Positions 28,289 through 35,946 of a stretch of DNA of 36,345 nt are shown here, one piece after another. Both the position numbers and the translations under genes were made by a program. The stretch lies in assembly GCF_016862635.1 (NCBI RefSeq), contig NZ_BONI01000087.1:1-36345 (forward strand), written 5' to 3'. How positions within the stretch are numbered: position 1 is the stretch's first letter; each line of letters opens with the position of its first letter. Under the pieces are notes generated by a model. It was not told the origin of the DNA and searched no databases. It saw nothing but the letters and a program-made list of their open reading frames with translations. Origin of the DNA: Catellatospora coxensis. Its GTDB lineage: Bacteria; Actinomycetota; Actinomycetes; Mycobacteriales; Micromonosporaceae.

Positions 28289-29191
28289 GTGACCGGCCAC
28301 CGCGACGACTTCTCCCTGGGCATCCGTGACGACGAGCCACCCACCACGGCCGCGCTGCGGCGGATCCTCGGCGAGGCCGCGGAGGTCGTCATCGTCGAGG
28401 CGTCGCCCTACAATCTGGACAAACCGGATGCCGAGCGCATCACGGTGTCCGGCGCCGAGATCGGCGAGCTGGCCGAGCTGCTGGCCATCGTGGACGGCGG
28501 CACGGGCGATCGGTGCCGGTGCCTGGGCTCGCCGACGATCCTCGTGCGCGACGCGGCCGGCCGCGACATCGCCCAGTGGACCCTGCACCACCAGACCGGC
28601 CTGCGGGGCATCGGCGACAGTGACGCCGACCTGCGCGACGGCCCCGCGCTCACGGACTGGCTCGCCGAGCACGGCCTGACCGGACCCCGCGAGATCCAGC
28701 GGATGCTGGCCGAGTACGCGGCGCAGGAGGAGGTCCGCCGGGTCGCATGGGTGCGGGCCGCGCCGCCCGGACTCACCGAGGCCGCCGAGGCCGCGTCCCG
28801 CCGGGAGGACGACGACGCGGAGGAGCGGCTCGCCGAGCTCACCGCCGTGCGCTTCCCCGATGCCGCGGAGCGGATCGCGGTGCTGCTGGCCTGGGCGGGT
28901 TTCACTCCGCACGCCCCGCCGGTGCCCGGGGGCGGTACGCCCTGGCACGAGCTCGCGCCACGGCGGATGCTGCTCCAGGAGCCCGCCGAGGCGATCTTCG
29001 AGGTGCTGGCCGCGGCGCCGCCGACACCTGCCCAGCTCGACGGGGCGGCCGAGCTGTTCACCGACCTCGACTGGAAGGGGCGGCCGGACCCGCCGGAGCC
29101 GCTGCGATCGGTGTTGATCGCGCACGTCACGGCGACGGGCACCGACCCGATGCGGACCCGGATGGGGTGGGGCTACGGCCGGGCGGGCTGA
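28289..29191 (+). CDS. Protein of unknown function, probably leaderless
   Basis: 300 aa, soluble and acidic, not recognised. The N-terminal half looks alpha/beta (AEVVIVEASPYNLD, ERITVSGAEIGELAELLAIV, CRCLGSPTILVRDAAGRDIA, resembling a small structural or immunity-type domain), the rest mainly helical with a Glu/Asp-rich stretch (RREDDDAEERLAEL). GTG 28289 has no ribosome site but lies 7 nt after TACGCT (28276-28281), typical of leaderless actinobacterial transcripts. Its last 19 nt overlap the end of the convergent photolyase gene and no terminator separates them, so the two transcripts probably overlap at their 3' ends. Confidence 0.7.
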   Translation: MTGHRDDFSLGIRDDEPPTTAALRRILGEAAEVVIVEASPYNLDKPDAERITVSGAEIGELAELLAIVDGGTGDRCRCLGSPTILVRDAAGRDIAQWTLHHQTGLRGIGDSDADLRDGPALTDWLAEHGLTGPREIQRMLAEYAAQEEVRRVAWVRAAPPGLTEAAEAASRREDDDAEERLAELTAVRFPDAAERIAVLLAWAGFTPHAPPVPGGGTPWHELAPRRMLLQEPAEAIFEVLAAAPPTPAQLDGAAELFTDLDWKGRPDPPEPLRSVLIAHVTATGTDPMRTRMGWGYGRAG

Positions 29192-30396
29192 CCGCCCGTT
29201 CCGGTCCAGCGGCGCACGTACTCGCCGTCGGGGTCGAAGCGCTCGGCCTGCCGGTCGGGGCTGAAGCGCCGGTACGGCTTGGTGTCGGTGCCGGTCCCGG
29301 CGACCCACTGCCAGTTGCCGTAGTTGTTGGCCACGTCGGCGTCGATCAGCAGCCGGTTATACCAGGCCGCGCCGTCGCGCCAGTCCAGCCCGAGGGTCTT
29401 GGTCAGGTAGGAGGCGGTGACCAGCCGCGCCCGGTTGTGCATCCAGCCCTCGGCCGCGAGCTGCTTCATGCCGGCGTCCACGATGGGCACCCCGGTCTCG
29501 CCGGCCTGCCACGCCTGCAGCGCTTCCGGGTCGTCGTGCCACTGCTCTTGCGCGCCCGGCCGGAACGCCTGCGTGCCGAGCTTCGGGAACGCGGCCAGCA
29601 GCTGGTGGTAGAAGTCGCGCCAGCACAGCTGCCGCAGGTACGCCTCGGGCATGCCGTCGGTGGTGGCCAGGGCGAGCGGGGACAGGCAGCCGAAGTGCAG
29701 GTACGGGCTCAGCCGCGAGGTGGCGTCGCCGGGCAGGTCGTCGTGCCGGTCGGCGTACGCGGCTGCCTTGGTCCTCCAGTTCCTGACCCGGCGCAGGGCT
29801 TCACTTTCGCCGCCGCTCATCGGGTGCGGCGACTCGCTCTTCGCGTCGCCGAGCACGGTGCGCGGGTCGTCGCCGGTGACGCCGTCGGGCAGGTGCACCT
29901 TGCGCGGGGTGGCGACCGTGCCGCGCCAGCGCCGCGACTGCCAGGCCCGCCAGTACGGGGTGAACACCTTGTAGTGGTCGCCGCCGGTGGACGGGGTGAC
30001 CTCGCCCGCGGGGACGATCGTGACGCCGGGGAACAGTTTGAGCGCGAGCCGCTCGCGTGCGCAGGCCCGCGCGAGCCGCTCCTGCCGGCGCGCCGCGTAC
30101 CCGGACACGTCGGCGGTCAGCGCGATGCCCTCGGCGCCGACCTCCCGGGCGGTGCGCACCGCCTCGGCGACCGGGTCGCCGGAGCGCACCAGCAGGTCGC
30201 CGCCCCGGCGGCGCAGGCCGTCGCGGAGGTCCTGCAGGCTCTCCAGCAGGAAGCGGCGGCGGTTGTCCGGCACGGTCAGCGCCGGGTCGGCGACGAACAG
30301 CGGGACCACCCGTTCGGCGTTGGCGCAGGAGGCGGCGAGCGCGGGATGATCGTGCACGCGCAGATCGCGGGTCAGCAGCAGGACGACGGTATTCAT
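29173..30396 (-). CDS. phr: Deoxyribodipyrimidine photolyase (class I photolyase/cryptochrome family)
   Basis: 407 aa flavoprotein that uses blue light to split pyrimidine dimers in DNA. The N-terminal Rossmann domain starts at VVLLLTRDLRVHDHPAL; the FAD domain contains SRLSPYLHFGCLSP, RQLCWRDFYHQLLA, GWMHNRARLVTASYLTKTLG and NNYGNWQWVAGTGTD, all well-kept class I motifs. The protein ends soon after GEYVRRW, so it is some 50 residues shorter at the C-terminus than E. coli Phr (472 aa); I found no continuation in another frame. ATG 30396 has GGGGA 5 nt upstream; an ATG two codons earlier is badly spaced. It is divergent from a LitR/CarH-like regulator, a common pairing for light-induced photolyase. 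Confidence 0.9.
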   Translation of the reverse strand: MNTVVLLLTRDLRVHDHPALAASCANAERVVPLFVADPALTVPDNRRRFLLESLQDLRDGLRRRGGDLLVRSGDPVAEAVRTAREVGAEGIALTADVSGYAARRQERLARACARERLALKLFPGVTIVPAGEVTPSTGGDHYKVFTPYWRAWQSRRWRGTVATPRKVHLPDGVTGDDPRTVLGDAKSESPHPMSGGESEALRRVRNWRTKAAAYADRHDDLPGDATSRLSPYLHFGCLSPLALATTDGMPEAYLRQLCWRDFYHQLLAAFPKLGTQAFRPGAQEQWHDDPEALQAWQAGETGVPIVDAGMKQLAAEGWMHNRARLVTASYLTKTLGLDWRDGAAWYNRLLIDADVANNYGNWQWVAGTGTDTKPYRRFSPDRQAERFDPDGEYVRRWTGTGGQPARP

Positions 30397-30470
30397 GATC
30401 ATCCCCAGACGTCGGCGGGAGATAACGATGCAGCAATCAACGCAACTGTACGCTGCGATAGGCTGCTGAC
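30397..30470. promoter_or_regulatory. Divergent promoter region of photolyase and LitR-like regulator
   Basis: 74 nt. On the plus strand TAGGCT (30459-30464) is 6 nt before the regulator GTG, a leaderless arrangement. The AT-richer centre (30421-30460) contains CTGTACG and several GCA/TGC pairs but no clean inverted repeat; LitR/CarH regulators are known to bind this kind of overlapping promoter in the dark. Confidence 0.5.
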
Positions 30471-31391
30471 GTGGCAGGCGAGGACGAAGGGCTGAGCGCG
30501 GGCGCCGTCGCCCGGCGGCTCGGCATCGCCGTCACCACGTTGCGCACCTGGCACCAGCGCTACGGGCTCGGCCCCAGCGGCCACGACCCCGGCCACCACC
30601 GCCGCTACGACGCCGACGCGCTGGCCCGCCTGGAGACGATGCGGCGGCTCACCGCCCAGGGCGTGCCCGCCGCCGAAGCCGCCCGCGTCGCTCGCTCCGC
30701 CGGCGCCGACGGGATCGCGCAACTCGCCGAGGAGCGCCCGCACACCCGCGACGGCGGCGGGCACACCGTCGCCGTCGGCCCGGCCGGCGCGCAGGCCCGC
30801 GGGCTGGCCCGCGCCGCCATGCGGCTCGACGCGCTCACCGTGCGCCACCTCGTGCAGGAGTCCGTCGCCGAGCACGGCGTCGTCGACGCCTGGCAGGACC
30901 TGCTGGTGCCCGTGCTCGTCGGCATCGGCAACCGGCACGCCGCCACCCAGCGCCTCGTCGACGTCGAACACCTCGTCTCGCGCTGCGTCAGCGAGGTCTT
31001 CGGCGGGGTGCGCCGCCCCGCGCCCGGCTCGCCGGTGCCGGTGCTGCTGGCCTGCGCCGACGAGGAGCAGCACAGCCTGCCTCTGGAGGCCCTGGCCGCC
31101 GCGCTCGCCGAACGCGGCGTCGCCGCCCGGCTGCTCGGCGCCCGCGTCCCCCCGCGCGCCCTGCTCGACGCCGTACGCCGCACCGGCCCGGCCATCGTCG
31201 TCATGTGGTCGCACATGCCCGAGACGGCCGACCTCGCCACGCTGCGCGCCGTGCTGGAGCTGCCGCACCGCCCCGCCGTCGTCGCGGCCGCCGGCCCCGG
31301 CTGGCCCGACGAGCTGCCCGACGGTGTGCTGCGGCCGTGCACGCTCGACGAGGCGCTCACGCTCGTCGCCACGGTCAGCCCGGTGCCCTGA
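30471..31391 (+). CDS. MerR family regulator with B12-binding-like domain (LitR/CarH type)
   Basis: 306 aa. N-terminal MerR helix-turn-helix (AGAVARRLGIAVTTLRTWHQ, 10-29, then HDPGHHRRYDADAL). The C-terminal half matches the B12-binding regulators: a helical region with GNRHAATQRLVDVEHLVS (153-170) and a Rossmann-like domain with DEEQH (197-201) giving a possible lower ligand His201. In CarH the cap motif is Wx9EH; here it is His156-x9-Glu166-His167, so the Trp that covers adenosylcobalamin is replaced by His. The family represses photolyase and carotenoid genes in the dark and lets go on illumination. Its place 74 nt from a divergent photolyase fits. GTG 30471 appears leaderless (TAGGCT 6 nt upstream). 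Confidence 0.85.
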   Translation: MAGEDEGLSAGAVARRLGIAVTTLRTWHQRYGLGPSGHDPGHHRRYDADALARLETMRRLTAQGVPAAEAARVARSAGADGIAQLAEERPHTRDGGGHTVAVGPAGAQARGLARAAMRLDALTVRHLVQESVAEHGVVDAWQDLLVPVLVGIGNRHAATQRLVDVEHLVSRCVSEVFGGVRRPAPGSPVPVLLACADEEQHSLPLEALAAALAERGVAARLLGARVPPRALLDAVRRTGPAIVVMWSHMPETADLATLRAVLELPHRPAVVAAAGPGWPDELPDGVLRPCTLDEALTLVATVSPVP

Positions 31392-31418
31392 CCTCCCACC
31401 AGCCGCCATGTGCGCGGG

Positions 31419-31432
31419 CACCACCGGTGGTG
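31419..31432. promoter_or_regulatory. Perfect 14-bp palindrome upstream of the acyltransferase operon
   Basis: CACCACCGGTGGTG, a perfect inverted repeat 27 nt after the stop of the LitR-like gene and about 58 nt upstream of the probable transcription start at 31490. It could be a terminator for the former or an operator for the latter. Confidence 0.4.
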
Positions 31433-31477
31433 GCCGCTTTCGTCGACCGCGACCATCAGCGGCGACCTGCCCGGCCA

Positions 31478-31489
31478 TACGCTCAGGGC
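31478..31489 (+). promoter_or_regulatory. Leaderless-type promoter of the leader peptide and operon
   Basis: TACGCT (31478-31483) fits a TAnnnT -10 box, with exactly 6 nt to the ATG of the leader peptide. No convincing -35 is seen, as often in actinobacteria. Confidence 0.5.
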
Positions 31490-31522
31490 ATGACGAGTCG
31501 GCGGGAGAGTGGGGCGACGTGA
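31490..31522 (+). CDS. 10-codon leader peptide coupled to the acyltransferase gene
   Basis: ATG 31490 starts MTSRRESGAT and the TGA (31520-31522) overlaps the GTG start of the GNAT gene as GTGA. A TACGCT box 6 nt before the ATG indicates a leaderless message that begins at this ATG. Ribosomes reading the peptide would end on the GNAT start and could reinitiate there. The peptide has no runs of a single amino acid, so classical attenuation is not indicated. It is too short to judge by codon bias; the call rests on the box spacing and the overlap. Confidence 0.45.
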   Translation: MTSRRESGAT

Positions 31523-32391
31523 CGCAGCAGATCACCGTGGACGCGGTGGTGCGGGCCGAGGAGCTGGCGCGGGCCGCGGCCGACCGGCTGGGCGTACGCA
31601 TGCGTGAGCTGTCCACCGTGCCGGAGCAGAACCGCGCGGCCGACCTGCTGTGCCGGGTCTGGCGGGCCGACTCGCCCGACCAGCTCATCAACGCCGGCAT
31701 GCTGCGCGCGCTGGAGCACTCCGGCAACTACGTCGTCGGGGCATACCGCGGCGACGACCTGATCGGCGCGGCCGTGGGCTTCTTCGGCGCCGGCCACCTG
31801 CACTCGCACATCGCCGGGGTGGACCCCGCCAAGCAGAGCGGCGGCGTCGGCTTCGCGCTCAAGCAGCACCAGCGGGCCTGGACCCTGGCCCGGGGCATCG
31901 GCGAGATCTGCTGGACCTTCGACCCGCTGGTACGCCGTAACGCGTACGTGAACCTGCACAAGCTCGGCGCGACGGCGGCCGAGTACCTGCCGGACTTCTA
32001 CGGCGAGATGAACGACGGCATCAACACCGGCGAGGCGACCGATCGCGTCTACGTGCGCTGGGAGCTGCTGTCCCCGGCCGCGTCGGCCGCCGCCCGGGGT
32101 GAGGTGCGCGAGGTCGACCTGGCCGCGCTGCGCGCCGCCGGGGCGGCCGAGCTGCTGAGCCGCACCTCGACCGACGCGCCGACCCTGCCGCCGACCCGCC
32201 CGCCGACCGACGCCCGGGTGCTGCTGGTCGCGGTGCCGGCGGACATCGAGCGGCTGCGGGTGGAGCACCGCGACGTGGCGAAGCTGTGGCGGGCCGCGGT
32301 ACGCGACGCGATCTGCGGGGCGCTGGAGACCGGCTACCGGATCACCGGGATGAGCCGTGAGGGTTGGTACGTGCTGGAGGAGAAGTCATGA
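31519..32391 (+). CDS. GNAT-superfamily acyltransferase, predicted amino acid N-acyltransferase
   Basis: 290 aa. The GNAT core includes YVVGAYRGDDLIGAAVGFFG (71-90), HSHIAGVDPAKQSGGVGFAL (95-114, the cofactor-binding loop in which QSGGVG replaces the usual R/QxxGxG/A) and CWTFDPLVRRNAYVNLHKLG (131-150). It resembles the predicted acyltransferases (COG3375 type) encoded beside N-succinylamino acid racemases, where in Geobacillus kaustophilus the enzyme is a succinyltransferase acting on D-amino acids. The next gene is that racemase and the two overlap by 4 nt (ATGA). By context it acylates an amino acid with succinyl- or acetyl-CoA; donor and acceptor are inferred. GTG 31519 overlaps the leader peptide stop. 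Confidence 0.85.
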   Translation: MTQQITVDAVVRAEELARAAADRLGVRMRELSTVPEQNRAADLLCRVWRADSPDQLINAGMLRALEHSGNYVVGAYRGDDLIGAAVGFFGAGHLHSHIAGVDPAKQSGGVGFALKQHQRAWTLARGIGEICWTFDPLVRRNAYVNLHKLGATAAEYLPDFYGEMNDGINTGEATDRVYVRWELLSPAASAAARGEVREVDLAALRAAGAAELLSRTSTDAPTLPPTRPPTDARVLLVAVPADIERLRVEHRDVAKLWRAAVRDAICGALETGYRITGMSREGWYVLEEKS

Positions 32392-33494
32392 AGGTGACCG
32401 GGTTCGAGCTGCGCCGGATCGCGATGCCGCTGGTCAGCCCGTTCCGCACCTCGTTCGGGGTGGAACACGACCGCGACGTGCTGCTGGTGCGCGCGGTGAC
32501 CGAGGACGGGGCCGAAGGCTGGGGCGAGTGCGTGGCGATGTCCGAGCCGCTGTACTCCAGCGAGTACGTGGACGGGGCCGCCGAGGTGATCCGGCGCTTC
32601 CTGATCCCGGCGGTGCTGAGCCTGCCCGACGCCGATCCGTACCAGGTCGAGGTGCCGTTCGCGAAGATCAAGGGCCACCCGATGGCCAAGGCGGCGGTGC
32701 AGACGGCGCTGCTGGACGCGAAGCTGCGGATCGCGGGCATGCCGCTGGCGGCGCACCTGGGCGCGGTGCGCGACCGGGTCCCCGCGGGCGTCTCGGTCGG
32801 CATCATGGACTCGATCCCGGAGCTGCTCGAAGCCGTCGAGGGCTACCTGGCCGAGGGCTACCTGCGGATCAAGCTGAAGATCCAGCCCGGCTGGGACGTC
32901 GAGCCGGTGCGCGCGGTGCGCGAGCGCTTCGGCGACATCCTGCTCCAGGTCGACGCGAACACGGCGTACACCCTCGCCGACGCCCGCCACCTGGCCAAGC
33001 TGGACCCGTTCGAGCTGCTGCTGATGGAGCAGCCGCTGCCCGAGGACGACATCCGCGGCCACGCCGAGCTGGCGAAGCAGGTGCGCACGCCGATCTGCCT
33101 CGACGAGTCGATCACCAGCGCGCGGGCCGCCGCCGACGCGATCGCGCTCGGCGCGACGTCGGTCGTCAACATCAAACCCGGCCGGGTCGGCGGCTACCTG
33201 GAGGCCCGCCGGGTGCACGACGTGTGCGCCGCCAACGGGGTGCCGGTCTGGGTCGGCGGCATGCTGGAGACCGGTATCGGCCGCGCCGCGAACGTGGCCC
33301 TGGCCGCGCTGCCCGGCTGCGTCCTGCCCGGCGACACGTCCGCCTCGGACCGCTACTTCCGCCGCGACATCACCGCCCCGTTCGTGCTGGCCGACGGGCA
33401 CCTGGCCGTGCCGACCGGGCCGGGCGTGGGCGTCGACCCGGACCCCGACGCGCTCGCCGAGGTCACCACCGCCACGGAATGGATCGCCCGCTGA
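32388..33494 (+). CDS. N-acylamino acid racemase / o-succinylbenzoate synthase (enolase superfamily)
   Basis: 368 aa, the same length as the N-acylamino acid racemase of Amycolatopsis, which I recall as nearly collinear (shared ELRR, PFRTSFG, PLYSSEY, GVSVGIMD, RIKLKI, WDVEPVRAVRERFGD, NIKPGRVGGYLEARRVHDVC). Catalytic residues: Lys162/Lys164 in the KxK motif, metal ligands Asp189, Glu214 and Asp239, and Lys263 in NIKPG. These enzymes interconvert N-acyl- (best N-succinyl-) D- and L-amino acids with Mg2+ and can also make o-succinylbenzoate for menaquinone. Because it is coupled to an acyltransferase gene and followed by a deacylase gene, the racemase role is favoured; no men genes are nearby. 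ATG 32388 overlaps the preceding stop. Confidence 0.93.
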   Translation: MKVTGFELRRIAMPLVSPFRTSFGVEHDRDVLLVRAVTEDGAEGWGECVAMSEPLYSSEYVDGAAEVIRRFLIPAVLSLPDADPYQVEVPFAKIKGHPMAKAAVQTALLDAKLRIAGMPLAAHLGAVRDRVPAGVSVGIMDSIPELLEAVEGYLAEGYLRIKLKIQPGWDVEPVRAVRERFGDILLQVDANTAYTLADARHLAKLDPFELLLMEQPLPEDDIRGHAELAKQVRTPICLDESITSARAAADAIALGATSVVNIKPGRVGGYLEARRVHDVCAANGVPVWVGGMLETGIGRAANVALAALPGCVLPGDTSASDRYFRRDITAPFVLADGHLAVPTGPGVGVDPDPDALAEVTTATEWIAR

Positions 33495-33549
33495 CCTCTT
33501 CGCCCCGTTTGGCCGGACCGGGACCGCCGCCGTCGGCGACAATGACGGC

Positions 33550-33876
33550 GTGGCTGCGCGTACCCGGCTCCGGATCGACTGGCTGCCGCTGGTCGCGGTG
33601 CTGCTGTGCCTGCTGTCGGCGGGCGGCTACGTGATAGCCGTCGTCGAGCAGGGCGGCACGCCGGTGCTCTGGTTCGTGGGCGCGCTGCTGGTCGCGGCCG
33701 CGCTGACGCTCGGCGGCGCGCTCGGCTCCCGGCGGCGGCGCGCCCCGGCCCTGCTGGCCGCAGGCATCCTGCTGTGCGGGCTCGGCGCGCTGGCCCTGTT
33801 CAGCGTCGGCATGCCCCTCATCGCCGCCGGCCTGATCGCTTTCGCGGCCGCGGGTCGCGCCCGCGTCACCACCTGA
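33550..33876 (+). CDS. Small four-helix membrane protein
   Basis: 108 aa, about four hydrophobic helices (11-32, 38-59, 66-84, 85-102) separated by short basic loops (SRRRRAP at 60-66). No family is recognised. GTG 33550 lacks a ribosome site but follows GACAAT by 6 nt, which may be a weak leaderless promoter; alternatively it is read as the third gene of the acylamino acid operon (55 nt after the racemase, 70 nt before the amidohydrolase). A transport or anchoring role for the pathway is possible but unsupported by sequence. Confidence 0.7.
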   Translation: MAARTRLRIDWLPLVAVLLCLLSAGGYVIAVVEQGGTPVLWFVGALLVAAALTLGGALGSRRRRAPALLAAGILLCGLGALALFSVGMPLIAAGLIAFAAAGRARVTT

Positions 33877-33946
33877 CCTGTTCATGATCCGGCGTGCGGT
33901 CCGCAAACCGCGCCGCCACCACCCCTTCCCCCGAGGAGCTCGAACC

Positions 33947-35503
33947 ATGCACGACCTGCTGTTGCGCGGTGGCACCGTGCACGACGGGCTGGGCGGCCCC
34001 GGCACCGTCGCCGACGTCGCGATCACCGGCGACCGGGTGACCGCCGTCGGCGCCGGCCTGGGCCCGGCCCGCCGCGAGCTCGACGTGACCGGCCTGGCCG
34101 TCGCGCCGGGCTTCATCGACGCGCACAGCCACTCCGACCCGGTGCCGCTGATGCCCGAGCCGCAGCCGTTCAAGCTGTTCCAGGGCGTCACCACGGAGAT
34201 CGTCGGCAACTGCGGGTTCTCGTTCGCGCCGCTGGACGCCGCCGCGATCGAGGCCACCGGGCCGCTCTTCGGGGAGCTGGCCGGGGGCGTGCCGGTCGTG
34301 CCGCGCGACTTCGCCGGCTACCTCGCCGACATCGCCGCGGCGGGCCCGACCAACCACATCGCCGCCATGGTCGGGCACAACACCCTGCGGGCGTACGCCA
34401 ACGGCATGGACGAGCGGTTGCGCCCCGGCGCGCTGGAGCAGATGTGCCGCCTGGCCGACGAGGCGTTCGCGGCCGGCGCGGTCGGCCTGTCCAGCGGACT
34501 GATCTACCCACCGGGCAGCTACGGCGACACCGCCGAGCTGGTCGCCCTGGCCCGGGTCGCGCACCGCTGGAACCGCCCGTACACCACGCACCTGCGCAAC
34601 GAGGACGACCGGCTCGCCGAGGCCCTCGACGAGGCGATCGCCATCGCGACGCAGGCCCGGGTCCGGCTGCAGGTCTCGCACTGCAAGGTCGCCGGCAAGG
34701 CCAACCACGGCGGCGGCAAGGCGCTGCTGGCCAAGCTGCACGCCGCCCGCCTGGCCGGCGTGGACGTGCGCGGCGACCAGTACCCGTACCGCGCGGGCGG
34801 CACCTTCCTCAACGCGCTGCTGCCCGGCGCTGCCCTGGTCGGCGGCACCGAGGCGATGCGGGCCCGGCTCGCCGACCCGGCCGAGCGGGCGCGGCTGCGC
34901 GCCCTGGCCGAGGACCTGACGCAGCCCAACGGCTTCTGGGCCCGCGCGACCCCGGCCGACGTCTTCGTCACCACGCACGCGACCCGGCCCGAGGTCACCG
35001 GCCGCACCCTGGCCGAGCTGGCGGGCGCGGGCGACGCCTTCGACACGCTGTGCGAGGTGCTGCTCGGCGACCCGGGCGCGGGCATGGTGATCACGCTGAT
35101 GGCCGAGGACGACGTCGAGACCATCATGGCCGATCCGCTGATCGGCATCGGCTCCGACAACGGCCCGCCGGTCGGCCTGCAGCACCCGCGCACCTGGGGC
35201 TGCTTCCCGCGGGTGCTCGGCGAGTACGTGCGCGAGCGCGGCCTGCTCACCCTGCCCGAGGCGGTCCGCAAGATGACCTCGGCGATCGCCGACCAGTTCG
35301 GCCTCACCGGGCGCGGCTTCGTCGGCGAGGGCGCGGTCGCCGACCTGGTCGTGTTCGACCCGGCGACGATCGGCCACGACGGCACCTACGCCGTGCCCGA
35401 CGTGCGGCCGACCGGCGTCGAGCACGTCGTGCTGGCCGGCCACGTGGTGGTCGAGGCGGGCCGGTTCACCGGCGAGCGGCACGGCCGGGTGCTGCGCGAC
35501 TGA
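33947..35503 (+). CDS. N-acyl-D-amino-acid deacylase (D-aminoacylase) family amidohydrolase
   Basis: 518 aa. Amidohydrolase-superfamily enzyme with the D-aminoacylase pattern: GFIDAHSHSDP (His60, His62), VGNCGFS (Cys89), YTTHLRNE (His215), LQVSHCKV (His245) and GSDNGPP (Asp404), matching the zinc-binding and catalytic residues of the characterised D-aminoacylase family. The N- and C-terminal beta-sandwich parts (LLLRGGTVHDG and DLVVFDPATI ... HVVLAGHVVVEAG) are intact. It would cleave N-acyl-D-amino acids to D-amino acids and the free acid. Substrates vary widely in this family, so the exact one is open. ATG 33947 has GAGGAG 8 nt upstream. Placement behind an acyltransferase and N-acylamino acid racemase suggests a shared pathway. 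Confidence 0.9.
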   Translation: MHDLLLRGGTVHDGLGGPGTVADVAITGDRVTAVGAGLGPARRELDVTGLAVAPGFIDAHSHSDPVPLMPEPQPFKLFQGVTTEIVGNCGFSFAPLDAAAIEATGPLFGELAGGVPVVPRDFAGYLADIAAAGPTNHIAAMVGHNTLRAYANGMDERLRPGALEQMCRLADEAFAAGAVGLSSGLIYPPGSYGDTAELVALARVAHRWNRPYTTHLRNEDDRLAEALDEAIAIATQARVRLQVSHCKVAGKANHGGGKALLAKLHAARLAGVDVRGDQYPYRAGGTFLNALLPGAALVGGTEAMRARLADPAERARLRALAEDLTQPNGFWARATPADVFVTTHATRPEVTGRTLAELAGAGDAFDTLCEVLLGDPGAGMVITLMAEDDVETIMADPLIGIGSDNGPPVGLQHPRTWGCFPRVLGEYVRERGLLTLPEAVRKMTSAIADQFGLTGRGFVGEGAVADLVVFDPATIGHDGTYAVPDVRPTGVEHVVLAGHVVVEAGRFTGERHGRVLRD

Positions 35504-35629
35504 GGACTTCGCCGGGACGGTGTGCCTGTCGCCGCCGCTGCCCACGGTGCGGCAGGACTTCGACGAGGCCGCCGTCCACACGTCAGCCGCACGGGCCGGC
35601 GCACGGGAGGTGTCGCTCTGCGCGGCCTA

Positions 35630-35662
35630 CATCTTTTTTGATGTGGGCACATCAAAAAGATG
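35630..35662. repeat. Repeat family B, copy 2
   Basis: Imperfect palindrome, arms CATCTTTTTTGATGTG and CACATCAAAAAGATG around GG, with one bulged T on the left. The sequence matches copy 1 (28166-28205) except for C-to-T/G-to-A changes in the arms, which keep it palindromic. It lies in the 245-nt gap after the amidohydrolase gene. Confidence 0.8.
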
Positions 35663-35748
35663 AAGGCGCCACCGAGGATGTGTATGCGAACCGCCGCCGA
35701 GCCTTGTCGCGTGGTTCTGGGAGACACGACGGAAGGGGGACGCCGTAG

Positions 35749-35946
35749 ATGGGGCCGACGGCTGGCGACAGTGCGAGAGCCACGTGCTGCTTCTGCCATG
35801 ACGTGATCCGGGTCAGCGAGGACGAGTACGGGATGCAGGTGCAGCTGGCCCCGATGGCCGGCTCGAAAGTCATGCAGGTGATGTGGACCCACTCGTCGTG
35901 TCTGAGGGATCGGCTGCACCCGCACATGGCCGTCTGGTGGGAGTGA
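35749..35946 (+). CDS. Small CxxC-HxxC protein, zinc-ribbon-like
   Basis: 65 aa, hypothetical. CCFC near residue 13 and WTHSSCL near 46 provide a C-x2-C...H-x3-C set that can bind one zinc; the middle strand (YGMQVQLAPMAGSKVMQVMW) would form the connecting hairpin. Similar tiny Cys/His proteins occur widely in actinobacteria, with no defined role. GGAAGGGGG lies 9-17 nt before ATG 35749. No partner gene is apparent. Confidence 0.6.
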   Translation: MGPTAGDSARATCCFCHDVIRVSEDEYGMQVQLAPMAGSKVMQVMWTHSSCLRDRLHPHMAVWWE

